Source of the DNA: Tubiluchus corallicola
Lineage: Eukaryota > Priapulida > Priapulimorpha > Priapulimorphida > Tubiluchidae
DNA: 47,500 nt
Assembly: GCA_030141605.1 (NCBI GenBank)
Contig: JAQGDQ010000599.1
Span: 1-47,500, forward strand
Direction of reading: 5' to 3'
The notes beneath the pieces are model-generated. The model was not told where the DNA came from and did no database searches. It was given only the letters and a program-made list of their open reading frames with translations. Positions 32,264-42,640 of the stretch are shown in pieces (position 1 is the first letter of the stretch; every line of letters begins with the position of its first letter). A program made the translations under genes and the position numbers.

Positions 32264-32891
32264 AGTTTTACATGTCAAATGTAGACCTGCGTTAACTCAA
32301 ATGCACATTTAGGTAATTCAAATGTGTCTTGGTAACTCAAATGTGGATAGGTGTTAAACTTTAAGGATGTTAAATTTAATCTCCTTTAATCTTAATTTAA
32401 TAATTGCTGTGAAAATAATAACTTTATAGGTCTACTAATAGTTCACTAATATTCTGTAAACTTTACATACCATTGGAACTGTTAGAACTGTTACATTCTT
32501 AAAATAAACAATGTTTCTTGAGAGAAACTAATTCATTAATGCAGTGCTAATGCATTACTTAAAAAACTAATTAGTGATTCTGTTCATTGGGAAGGGATAA
32601 ACAACACATTTTTCAAAGTTATGAAAGAGGTGATGACTATCTTTGGTTTATCTTTTTGTAATTTGCACTTAAATGAGTTAATTACCAATTTATTGCAAAG
32701 TAATGCATGTACATTTGACTTACCTAACTCAAAGGTGAGTTACCAAAACACATTCGAAATTCCTGTGTCTACATTTGACTTACCTAAGTCACATTTGAGT
32801 TGTCAAAGCACATTCGAAATTCCTATGTCTACATTTGACTTACCTAAGTCACAATTGAACTTTCCTGTGTCTACATTTGATGTGTAAAACC
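32264..32891. mobile_element. foldback-type MITE with TATA target duplication
   Basis: The left end AGTTTTACATGTCAAATG then TAGAC and the inverted right end GGTTTTACACATCAAATG then TAGAC match over 23 bases with 3 differences. TATA lies on both sides (32260-32263 and 32892-32895). Inside, motifs related to AACTCAAATG occur several times near the left end. Near the right end a 56-bp unit (ACATTTGACTTACCTAAGTC plus CATTCGAAATTCC) repeats in tandem in the opposite sense. The interior between about 32350 and 32690 is AT-rich and non-coding. The superfamily is not certain. Confidence 0.68.
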
Positions 32892-33138
32892 TATATAAAA
32901 TATGATTTAACAAACTTATAATGGCTTCTCGTAAATACGTTTTTAAATGTCGTTTTTTCGCCCTCTAAATATGTAGATATTCTTTTGCCATGAAACCTAT
33001 AAGTTTTCCATCTTTTTTGTTTCCTACGAGATACGTTGTTAAAATCCTACTTAAGGAAGGTTGTTCGTTTTGGTATTCCGTACGATGTATGATTTTAACG
33101 CGATGTCCATTGTTGTCGTTTTTTTCAAACTCACGAGT

Positions 33139-33146
33139 GACGTCAC
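33139..33146. promoter_or_regulatory. palindromic CRE-like site
   Basis: A perfect TGACGTCA, the full CREB/ATF site, sits just upstream of the tRNA-like head at 33160. Whether it is used is unknown. Confidence 0.3.
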
Positions 33147-33159
33147 CATACAGCCTGGC

Positions 33160-33240
33160 TGGAGATGTGCAGTCGAGTGGTTTAGATTTCGGACTGCAAC
33201 CACGCAGTTTTGAGTTCGATACTAGCTGCAAACACCAGGG
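33160..33240 (+). mobile_element. tRNA-derived SINE head, Cys(GCA)-like
   Basis: Box A-like GTGCAGTCGAGTGGTTTAG (33168-33186) and box B GAGTTCGATAC (33212-33222) are at tRNA spacing. The middle, TCGGACTGCAACCACG, places GCA in the anticodon position. Stems are imperfect, so it is a SINE head or decayed pseudogene. Confidence 0.5.
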
Positions 33241-33319
33241 CAGTAGCCTACATGTTATTTGCGTGTTGCGTCCTTACCTGTATTGTAGTAAGTGTATGTC
33301 GTTGAATAACCGTTTGTGC

Positions 33320-35290
33320 TAATTTTGTCTGTTAAACGAGCGATGATAAATTAATCTTGTATTTTTTAGCCTTAGCATATTTGGTTTTCAAAAGAAGCCT
33401 GATAATACAGCTCTAAAAAGAAAGCCCACGCAAACATTTCTTGACCTCTTTTTCTTATAACAATGTTTAATATCGACTTAAGTTTTAAGTTCGTGACCAA
33501 AGCTTATTAGAGTGGTGCGGCCTACGCAGCAAGATTTATGCTCGTTTGATTCGAGTTTGTTTTGTTTCCATTTAACACACCCATTAAAGTTTCAGTCTTC
33601 TCCTAGCTGACTATAGAACAACATTCTGTGCCGTATAACATGTCACGTTCCGTCGCGATCAATTACAAGCAATGGAATGCTGGCTCACATCTAGACTTCG
33701 CAATGTTTATCTTGGCTGGAAGATTTAAGCTTCTTCTTCAGAACGGACGCCTGTGCGGTACAATTGCGTGCACTGTTCCGTGATTCATAGCTTTCTAAAT
33801 AATCAAGACCAATCAGGTCTTGACAGAGTTATAAAACTGGGTAATGTAGGGCAATTTTGGTTTATTCTCTTGGACTTAAGCAGACGACCCGGCAAACTAC
33901 TGTAGACCAGCACGTTCCGTTTCGTATATTTTACGAGTCGCACACTAGCAAGTTATATATTTAGAACTCAGCGGCAGCCTAACATTGTCCTCTGCTAAGG
34001 TTGAATGTTTGAGGCTGGATCGGAACTTAGCTACTAAGAATAATCATTTTAAATGAGATACCCAGCTAGCAGGAGTGCCGTCTAATCGTAATATATCCGC
34101 GTCCTTTGTACATTTAAAATACTACACATTGTCAAAACTCGAGCTTTAAGGCTTTGAAATAAGGAACAAGGCAAGAAGAGATCTATTATTGCAAGTGGAA
34201 TTTTCTTGACTCTGACTCCATTTCCCGGTTTAAATCCAGCAAATCAAATTAAATCAAAGCGGCGGCAAGCTTTGGCATTCTTAAAGCTTTTCGTCGCTTA
34301 GCAACGGCTCGTTGCATTTGCAGGTATTTGCAGCCAGTTTTAATCCGGGAGAGGCAAAAATAAACCCAGCGAACGCCTCATTTCCACTGACGACAGAGGG
34401 GCAAATTTGCTAGTTATAAATTGTTTGCCTGGATCGCAGAGAAGATTTTTTACAGCTGACATGTTTGTGTTGTAAACCCTAATGATCTGCGTCAGCACCA
34501 AAATAAAGATCTGGGATTCGGGATCAGAAGTTGTCCCTATTTTTTTCCAAAGACAGGTTTTTCGGTGTGGTTACTGAGAGGAACGTGGCCATGCGAGAAG
34601 TCGGGGAATTTGACTTGACCACAGCTTTGAATGACTGTGACCGCACACCCACGATTTGAATATTGTCAAATGTTAATTGACACCCTGAATGGATCATGTT
34701 CAGCGTCTATAAACACGAGCTATATCCTAAGCGCTCCGCGATCTAACACGACGACTTGTTTTACAGATAAAAATCTATACTTCATGCATTTATGGTGTGA
34801 CTTAACATGCGTAGGTATTATCTCCAGCTATATCCTATCTCCTTCTTGGTGGCTCAATAGTTGAGAATATGATTAACTTGTACAATCAACTATAGTAATT
34901 TCTGAACAAATTTACTGAAGTAATGTTACCTCATGCCTTGCTGTTGCTGAGTTACACATAAATCCATTTACATTAGTAGTTTACGTAATATTGCCAAATG
35001 CCATTGACTGCCTGTCTGCTGGCTAAATGTTCATTTGATTTAGTGCGCATGCGCATATCGTGCGGAATCGTGTTTTAATGATTAATATAGCCGGACGATT
35101 TGAAATACCGACTGATGTACGACAGCGGTCTAGCTGGTCATACTGAGCAAAGGTATATACTGAATTACTGATGTCCGCTGATTACACTTTAAAGGAAAAC
35201 CCAATGATTGTGTAAGCATTAGTTCAGAATAAAAAATGCTCTAAAATATAGAAAACTACAATAGCTTTTTTTAAAGCTTAGATTAAATAA
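33320..35290. other. intron-like stretch, no gene recognised
   Basis: A perfect 12-base NRF1-type palindrome, TGCGCATGCGCA, lies at 35044-35055. An open stretch from about 34591 (MREVGEFDLTTALND onward) has only a weak donor. The 34631-34864 frame has no splice context. No tandem repeats were seen. Confidence 0.35.
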
Positions 35291-35297
35291 TAATTAC

Positions 35298-35344
35298 CTC
35301 GGATACTCAAATTTCGTTAAACTTTCAAAGCTGCGCGCGCTCAT
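35298..35344 (-). CDS. weak candidate first coding exon on the minus strand
   Basis: ATG at 35344 opens 15 codons plus two bases, MSARSFESLTKFEYP then AG, to a donor AG|GTAATT at 35297 (phase 2). CpG words lie in and upstream of it (GAGCGCGCGC; an E-box CACGTG at about 35379). It is short enough to occur by chance. Confidence 0.25.
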
Positions 35345-36062
35345 TGAATCTAAGACTGGCAGTGGCACCTTTTTGTCACGTGCGCTTGGCCGACAAATAG
35401 AAGGCGGTACCATGATAAGCATGATCATGAACTACAGTGTTAGTTTCTGACGTCATATGATGTAAAGCCCATTTTTCGTGACATCATGCGTTTAAACAGT
35501 ACTGTAACACTTACGCAAATGTGCTTGACGTGCAAGGGAATACGCCTGCCATTGCACAAACTGTGGTTAGTTTCTGACGTAAGCAATAGCTGTGTTCGGT
35601 TGCCGTTAATTAACTTTTTATGCTAATTATTCAAACAAAGAACAATTAAAGCGTTTCAAGCAAAAAAGGAACCCTAAAAAACCCAAGTTCACAAAATCAA
35701 CACATCAACAAGCTTGTAGCCATACATGCAGCCTCTATGATACGTTTACACTAGTAATAACGAAACATAGTACTAGTTAAAAAGTTTGGGCTGAGGTAAG
35801 TCAAAAACAGATAACACTGACTGACCTTCACTATTGATGTTGTTCTTCGGTCTTCAATGATCTTTGAAATAAAAGCTAATCGCCAAATGGGAGATCGTTT
35901 GAAGGGCAAAGCTGCAGATATTTGTTGTCTCGTTTTTCAAAAAGATGTGGTACTAAATTTTCATTTTCTTCTACTCTGTTCGTCTATCAAACAATTCAAT
36001 TTAGGAGCAGACAAATACCTTTTGGCAGTAGTGTGAAATAACTAGTATTAACAGATGAGACC

Positions 36063-36330
36063 GACCGTCATGCGGAATACCACCGCCACCACTAATGCCA
36101 CCGCCATCATCATCATTGTCATTATCATCCTCGTCGTCATCGCCATCATCATCATCATCACTCTCGTTGTCATCTTTGCTGCCATTATCAGGATCATAAA
36201 CTAAGAGACGTTTAATAGTTGGGTACAACATTAACACTTTTGCGGTCCAACATCATCATTATCATCATCTCGTCATCGTCACTTTCAACGTGATCTTCAT
36301 CACCTTTGTTTTATCATCGTTTTTACCAAA
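36063..36330. repeat. (ATC)n-type low-complexity tract
   Basis: CATCATCATTGTC, ATCATCCTCGTCGTC, CATCATCATCATC and similar words fill most of the stretch. The minus strand (36237-36001) therefore encodes an aspartate and glycine run, which is not a real gene. Confidence 0.8.
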
Positions 36331-36800
36331 AATTAGAGAGCGTTTAACAGCAGCTACTTATGTTGCTAATTACAATTTGCATTGCTGTTGTCATGAACGG
36401 TAATTGTTCTTCTGTAACCATTTTTCTGATGGTCCACGTCTTCATTTTTTTAATCGTATACATGCCATTGGCAACATTGTTACCGTTAACTTCATCACCG
36501 TTAGTTATGGTCATGATCAACATCGTTGTACATCTCTGGCGTGATATTTTTCAAGTTTTGTGTCATTACTGGTGTGATGAACTCTTGTTTTTTTGTTTTT
36601 ATTTTGTGTTAAGTGTCTAGAGTGACTGTTTTGTGTCTGCGCGTTTTCTCAGCAAAATCTGTTTTCTCGTAGTTTATTACTTTGTGGAAGTTGCAACAGT
36701 CACGTAACCATGGATACCGCATTAAAACATCAACTGAGATGTAGGTGTTCGTCACATAGGCTTAATAGGAAAATGCGTTGGTGAAGTTGTTGCTGTTTAG

Positions 36801-36857
36801 ATGACTTTAGGTGATAAATTGGTTCAGTGCCTGTCTAATGTTGCAGAGGACGATGTG
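36801..36857 (+). CDS. candidate first coding exon D (phase 0)
   Basis: ATG at 36801 opens 19 codons, MTLGDKLVQCLSNVAEDDV, ending at a consensus donor GTG|GTAAGTT (36858). It is amphipathic with an acidic end, which is protein-like. The bases just before it (TTGCTGTTTAG) could also act as a 3' splice site, so it might be an internal exon that happens to start with ATG. Same exit phase as the other plus-strand candidates. Confidence 0.38.
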
Positions 36858-37639
36858 GTAAGTTTAGCTGAGGTTTCATAAATCAGACAAATTACTGAAC
36901 GTGGGAGCTCAACACGAACAATAGACACGCTTGGTTACTCTTTTAATAGTTTCAGATATAGATTCGCAACTGAGGTCACGCATGCCTACTCTGAAGCTTG
37001 TCTATTGTCTGAGAGTTTTCACTTTCCCGTCATACAAGCTACCTGGCACTCAAGAAATGAAGTTTTTTGATGGGGCAGTATTGAACTTTAAGATCACTTC
37101 TGTACTGGATGCTTCCTAAACTAACGGATGCTTGTTTTGTTGTTAAACTACCACATTTACAGACACGTCAGCTTGATATTCACTGTTTTTGAAGAGAGTC
37201 AGAGCAAAGGCGTCAGAGAAAAGAGCCAGAGCAAAGTGTAGGAGATGCTAAATCTTTACCTGGCCTTCCGTTAGTTGTATTGCCTCATACTCCTGTTTTT
37301 GGGTAGGCCTGTAGCCTGTATGGACGGTTGCTTTTCATGATAATTACGTGAAATAATTTTGGTTAGAAGGTAACTGGTTGTAATATTGTTTACTACTGTT
37401 AAGAGTGTACTTTGGAAATGCGATCAACAGTCATAGCTACGAGGTTTAAGCTGTTGCCAATATTTGGCTTCACTCGCAAACATCTGATTTTGCTTATGGC
37501 TAATTGTTTGTTTTATTGCTAGGGCAACCCAGAGCAGCTGAGTCTCTAAACTTGAAATCGATCACTGTAATAATTACTGCGTGATTTCTGTGGCGGCCGG
37601 GAACTTTTTGCACCGGGCTAATTTTAGATCATCCAGAAC

Positions 37640-37680
37640 AAGTAAAGAGTGATCAGTGATCGCACCGATCAGTGATCCCA
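37640..37680. repeat. GATCAGTGATC double palindrome
   Basis: The word GATCAGTGATC occurs twice (about 37652 and 37668) separated by a few bases, making a nested palindromic patch that includes CACCGATCAGTG. Confidence 0.5.
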
Positions 37681-37791
37681 GGCAGCTTGATCGGCTGCTA
37701 ATACTTCTGTAAAGTTAATTGCCAATTTCCAAGTAGCTGTACGTCGTTAATTCCAGTAATGAGTTTCAGTCGTCTGCGACCAGGATTGTAA

Positions 37792-38067
37792 TCAATTTTC
37801 ACATCTATTACTGACTCTAATGATGGGATTTCTTTTAAACAGAAATCCTCCCATTGGATATTGCAAAATACCACAAGGAAGAGTAGTTGGACTCATTATT
37901 GGTGTAACAATTCTAGAAACACTTTTTACTGACGCAATGCGACCTGATAGGGCTGTTTCAACCCCAGTGAAAACATAATAACTACATCTGTTACTTAGTT
38001 TTGCAAATTTTAGTTTTGCAGACTCTCTTGTACGGTTTACAGTTTGTAGTCCTAGACCAAGTCCCAT
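37792..38067 (-). other. 91-codon open frame, unknown
   Basis: The minus strand is open from ATG at 38067 to a stop at 37792 (begins MGLGLGLQTVNRTRESAK). Its composition is more protein-like than most frames here, but there is no promoter, splice site or recognised domain. It could be old mobile-element coding debris or chance. Confidence 0.18.
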
Positions 38068-38236
38068 ATGATTTTACCGTGCATAAGTTTTTATAAGAAC
38101 TATTTTAACTCGTTGAATATTTAAACCTTCATAAGCTATACTGCTACGCTGTTGATACTGAGATCATTGCATGGTTAGTTGCAAAGCTGTGATGAGTACC
38201 TTTGTTTGGTTTCAGGGTATGCCCGATCCCCAATAA

Positions 38237-39424
38237 TGACATTGCCACACCGCTACAGCAAGGCCTGTTTATCCTATCAAGATAACCAGGTTCTACTGGG
38301 ACAGCCGTATTAAGACACAGTTGACATTGCTGCCCCCCTACAGCAAGGCCTGTTTACCCTATCAAGGTGACCAGGTTCTAGTGAGACAGCCGTATTAAGA
38401 CACAGTTGACATTGCTACCCCGCTACAGCAAGGCCTGTTTACCCTATCAAAGTGACCAGGTTCTCGTGAGACAGCCGTATTAAGACACATTTGACATTGC
38501 TACCCCGCTACAGCAAGGCCTGTTTACCCTATCAAAGTGACCAGGTTCTAGTGAGACAGCCGTATTAAGACCCAATTGACATTGCTACCCCGCTACAGCA
38601 AGGCCTGTTTATCCTATCAAGGTGACCAGGTTCTAGTGAGACAGCCGTATTAAGACCCAGTTGACATTGCTACCCCGCTGCAGCCAGGCCTGTTTACCCT
38701 ATCAAGGCGACCAGGTTCTAGTGAGACAGCCGTATTAAGACACAGTTGACATTGCTACCCCGCTGCAGCAAGGCCTGTTTACCCTATCAAGGCGACCAGG
38801 TTCTAGTGAGACAGCCGTATTAAGACCCAATTGACATTGCTACCCCGCTACAGCAAGGCCTGTTTACCCTATCAAGGCGACCAGGTTCTAGTGAGACAGC
38901 CGTATTAAGACACAGTTGACATTGCTACCCCGCTGCAGCAAGGCCTGTTTACCCTATCAAGGCGACCAGGTTCTAGGGAGACAGCCGTATTAAGACACAG
39001 TTGACATTGCTACCCCCCTACAGCAAGGCCTGTTTATCTTATCAAGGTGACCAGGTTCTAGTGAGACAGCCGTATTAAGACACAGTTGACATTGCTACCC
39101 CGCTGCAGCAAGGCCTGTTTACCCTATCAAGGCGACCAGGTTCTAGTGAGACAGCCGTATTAAGACCCAATTGACATTGCTACCCCGCTACAGCAAGGCC
39201 TGTTTACCCTATCAAGGTGACCAGGTTCTAGTGAGACAGCCGTATTAAGACACAGTTGTCATTGCTACCCCGCTACAGCAAGGCTTGTTTATCCTATCAA
39301 GGCGATCAGGTTCTAGTGAGACAGCCGTATTAAGACACAGTTGTCATTGCTACCCCGCTACAGCAAGGCTTGTTTATCCTATCAAGGCGATCAGGTTCTA
39401 GTGGGGCAGCCGTATTAAGACACG
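38237..39424. repeat. 85-bp minisatellite, 14 copies
   Basis: Fourteen 85-bp units contain CTACAGCAAGGCCTG, ACCAGGTTCTAGTGAG and ACAGCCGTATTAAGAC. Variant sites (CTACAG against CTGCAG, GGTGACC against GGCGACC, ACACAG against ACCCAA) recur in patterned order, for example identical consecutive copies at the right end. This suggests spread of blocks of units. No open frame runs through, since 85 is not divisible by 3. Confidence 0.96.
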
Positions 39425-39741
39425 GTGACTGAGGGGTACATAATGCATTTTGGAGGGCGCCCTTAACTCGCCAAACCTATTCAAGCATCACGTTACAGTT
39501 ATCTTAGTATCATCAGTGTCGTTTAGCCTCTTTGCCTTTTCTATTTTTCTGCTGAATAAATTCTCTAGATTCATATTTAGACAAAATAATTTCAATTTCT
39601 GATTGGTTTGTTCGCTCTTAATTTGCTTCCACCCATCAACTTTTTCCACATTGCCAGTCTGACATTGTAGGCCTATACCGAACATTCAGTCTAGCCGCAA
39701 ATTTTGCTAATCTGGTTAACAAGATCTCCTCTCGTGAAATA

Positions 39742-40370
39742 TTAACGTCTTTCCTGTTGTCTTGGGGTGAATGTTTGCAGCTTCCACAAAGGGACAGCAG
39801 ATAATCTAGTTAAAAATTCAGCGAGTATCGTCAATACATTTGTGATTTTGATTGCTTTTATGATTGCCAACCTTGTCCAATTATCAGTGGTGATGGTACT
39901 GCGATCGTGCATAGCATCACATTCGTAACACGATGGCTTCAGGCTCGCATGGTAGACAGAACTTGGCTTTGGAGACTCTGCAATGATTTTTTCCGCAAAA
40001 TCTATGATTTGCAAGGAGTGCGACGTACAAATTATTCTGCAGACATCAAGCCGCCAGACGTCAAGGTGATGATGAATGTGGCTTCTCTGAAAATGTAGCT
40101 TTTTCGTCAATAAGCTCTGTCATTAATTTAGACAAAATGCCACCTCGGTTGTTCATGGAGGGCAATTTGTGTTGCCGAAGATAAACGTCGACCGGATTTT
40201 AATTCGTTCTGCAAAATCTGCGATGCTGAAGCCTTCTGTAGACAGTGTGCTTCCAGAACTGTCTCTGTTTGCTTTGTGGCTTCGCACTGGATATTGAGAA
40301 GTGCTGCTGTGTGATGAGACTGAACATCATTATGGATGGAGTGAGATGGTCGAAGAAGGAGACTCATCAG
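39742..40370 (-). pseudogene. possible broken mobile-element coding remnant
   Basis: Across about 600 bp the minus strand stays open by jumping between frames (40367-40128, then 40110-39742), with stops between. One frame reads ANHRFCGKNHCRVSKAKFC and continues LPCEPEA, a cysteine/histidine cluster loosely like the zinc knuckles of retroelement gag proteins. Composition is higher in GC than the neighbouring introns. No reverse transcriptase, protease or repeat ends are visible. The call rests on frame-hopping openness and one motif, so it is tentative. Confidence 0.25.
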
Positions 40371-40413
40371 CCAATTGTTTTATAAACTTTTCAGCTATTA
40401 AATGATTGTTAAA

Positions 40414-40446
40414 ATGTTCCATTGTATCGGCAAGAGACGACGAGAG
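40414..40446 (+). CDS. weak candidate first coding exon E (phase 0)
   Basis: ATG at 40414 (AAAATGT context) opens 11 codons, MFHCIGKRRRE, ending at GAG|GTAAGG (40447). It has the same exit phase as the other plus-strand first exons, and a strong promoter-type cluster lies just downstream at 40482. Eleven codons is easily met by chance. Confidence 0.25.
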
Positions 40447-40481
40447 GTAAGGCGCTGCTCTGACATATCTAACATGTACGC

Positions 40482-40508
40482 TGATTGGCCAATAGGCGGT
40501 CACGTGAT
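40482..40508. promoter_or_regulatory. double CCAAT plus E-box cluster
   Basis: GATTGGCCAATAGG holds two CCAAT boxes in a back-to-back palindrome (NF-Y type). GGTCACGTGATTG holds a palindromic CACGTG E-box (USF/MYC type) followed by another ATTG. All lie within 27 bp. Such clusters are typical of animal proximal promoters. The nearest starts are candidate exon E, 36 bp upstream, and candidate exon F, about 860 bp downstream. Confidence 0.5.
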
Positions 40509-40804
40509 TGTGTTTCGTGCTTTGCGTTCTGTGGTGTTATTGGTTTGTCGCAGACGAATTTTCTGACCATTATCTTATGTGTGACCCATAGTTTCCATGT
40601 TACTGTCATTTCGTAGAAGGCACTTTGGTGAAATGTTAAATGTTGGCGCTAAAAGCAAAAATTAGATAAAAGTTACAGCTGTTCATCCCCTGTTTATAAA
40701 TCAGAAAGAGTACTGATAATTACAGATAATTATTTAGCGAATCTACAGCACATTATCACATAAATAAATGTTCGTTTATTTTTATGTTATTTTTGTCACC
40801 TGTT

Positions 40805-40970
40805 ACGTTCTCTCTCTGTCTTTCCCGTTTATCTTCCTCCTCTCTCTTTGTCATTCTCTCTTTCCTCCCTTTCTCCTTCTGTTTTTGAATTTCTCTTTCT
40901 CTCTGCCCCTTTTCTTTTGCCTCCACGTTTTGTTTCCCGTTGTTCCTTGTTCTCCCTCCCCCTCCTATTG
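40805..40970 (+). repeat. long pyrimidine tract
   Basis: About 165 bases are almost only C and T on the plus strand (TCTCTCTCTGTCTTTCCCG, CTCTCTTTCCTCCCTTTCTCC and so on). The open frame through it (40768-41043) encodes an F/L/S-rich string and is an artefact. Such mirror-rich tracts can form triplex DNA. Confidence 0.75.
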
Positions 40971-41269
40971 TAGGTACTTCCTAATCACCAGAGACACCAG
41001 GCCCTATACATGCGTCTTCCATTACATATTTATAATCAATTGATTAGCAGGATGAGAAACTGGACTAACGTGCACGCACAGCTTGGCTTCACAACAAATA
41101 TATCATGCGAACAGCGCTGTTCATTGTTAAACGTGTCTGGCTTCCAGAGATAATAATCATTGTTATCGTCTTAACTCATTTTCTGCCATTCTAACTAGCT
41201 TGCAAATTAGTTTAAAGCTCAGTCTTCATTTGTAAGAAGATAATGCCTTGAGTTTGAACGTTTCGTTTT

Positions 41270-41363
41270 GCTGACATCGATCGCGCGCGGCAGGCCGGTG
41301 CGAAATCGCACGGCGTTTGTTTAGTTTAAACGTTCTTGCCGTTGCTTGACAGAAGTTTACCTG
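41270..41363 (+). promoter_or_regulatory. small CpG island before candidate exon F
   Basis: CATCGATCGCGCGCGGCAGG, CCGGTGCGAAATCGCACGG and AACGTTC are dense in CpG against an AT-rich background. GTGCGAAATCGCAC is a near-perfect palindrome. The patch ends about 25 bp before the ATG of exon F. Confidence 0.45.
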
Positions 41364-41396
41364 ATGGAGGCTAATGGTTACAGCTACAAGAATATG
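41364..41396 (+). CDS. candidate first coding exon F (phase 0)
   Basis: ATG at 41364 (CTGATGG context) opens 11 codons, MEANGYSYKNM, ending at ATG|GTATGTAAA (41397), a usable donor. The CpG island directly upstream supports a real promoter. It ends in phase 0 like candidates A to E. The product is unknown and the exon is very short. Confidence 0.4.
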
Positions 41397-41399
41397 GTA

Positions 41400-42120
41400 T
41401 GTAAAGTATAAACTGATGAATTTGGCATAGATTTTGATTTCTATCGGTTAACTGTTGTTTTACAAAAGTGAAAAGTTACTTTATGGCGCATTTCGTACAG
41501 TTAATTATATTATGTTGAAAAAGTTGTTAGTGTTAATTAACTTCATGTTATACTATGACTAAAATGAAGGTGTGGATGCTTGACCCACAATTTATTTTTT
41601 TGCGCGGAGAAATATATTTTAAAATTTTGCGAAGTTTATGTTGATACATCGCTTCTTTTTTCTTTTAAAAATTGTTACGAAATATGCGCTGTAAGTAACT
41701 TTGTGGATGTGTTTTCACAATTACTGTTACACATTTTACTTCTGTATTTGCTGGGTTGAAATATGGAAATTAATATAAAAAGCACGTCATTTTTTCAAAA
41801 GTTTGCAAATGCAGCATATATAGGTTTGATTTTTCATTTGAGTACGGTTTGCGTGACTGATATGCTTTTAGATATTTACAGTTTTTGTTCTAGTTACAAA
41901 TAAAAGAAATTACCAGTGTTATATTGTGAACGCTAAGCTTAGTGAGATGTGTTATAGTTCATTTTACTACTAAACGTTTTTGATAGCAAGTTCAAGTTCT
42001 TATTTCTTCCCTTTTTTGCATTTAATGATTTCAGAATTTTTCGCCGCATTTGAATCTTGCTGTTACCATTTGGCGTTGTACATTGGAAAAAAGTTAAAAA
42101 AAGAGTGAAAGAAATTACCA
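41400..42120. other. intron-like AT-rich stretch
   Basis: No gene or repeat was recognised. The minus-strand open frame 42298-41939 crosses an ATC tract at 42128-42145 (giving a methionine run) and is not supported beyond its first 47 bases. Confidence 0.35.
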
Positions 42121-42235
42121 ATGTTGCAGTCATCATCATCATCATTACCAGTTCTCTGTCTTGAACAATGTTCGCGCCGTCCTCCGTTCGCGGCTTAGCA
42201 TCTATTTTGACCATCAGAATTTTAGTCTGACTTAC

Positions 42236-42282
42236 CGGTCTTTTAAAACTATCTTTCGTAAAAAAGTTTCGTGGTAAACCAT
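42236..42282 (-). CDS. weak candidate first coding exon on the minus strand
   Basis: ATG at 42282 opens 15 codons plus two bases, MVYHETFLRKIVLKD then CG, to a consensus donor CG|GTAAGTC at 42235 (phase 2). It has the same length and phase as the candidate at 35298-35344, and both would complete an arginine-type codon if the next base allows. There is no CpG cluster upstream apart from GGCGCTGAGC. Confidence 0.27.
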
Positions 42283-42479
42283 TTGGCGCTGAGCTCAAGA
42301 GAAATAAATTTTGGTTCTTGGAGTTTAATGAACAGACTTTTCAATTAACAACCTATGGAGCTTCGGCTTACACAATTTTTGGGGTTAAAACGAATTGAAG
42401 TTACTTTATTCTGACGTGCAGTTTCTGACAGGAATGTACTATAGGATATAATTATATGCAACAATGTATGTAATGCACA

Positions 42480-42640
42480 GTCATCACCATCATCATCATC
42501 ATAATCACCATCTTCTTGTTTGTCGTCGTCGTCGTCATCATGATCATCATCATCATCATGATCATCGTCATCATCATCGTCGTCGTTGTCGTCGTCATGA
42601 TTATGATCATGATCATCATCATCATATCATTAGTCGTGTC
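42480..42640. repeat. (ATC)n/(GTC)n trinucleotide tract
   Basis: Runs of CATCATCATCATCATAATC, GTCGTCGTCGTCATCATG and ATCATCATCATCATG alternate. The plus-strand frames encode poly-His and poly-Ile/Val strings and are artefacts. Confidence 0.9.

Noticed and set aside
36001-36237. Aspartate-rich protein frame
   Set aside because: It is the translation of an (ATC)n tract.
40768-41043. 91-codon F/L/S-rich frame resembling membrane segments
   Set aside because: It is the translation of a CT-rich simple tract.
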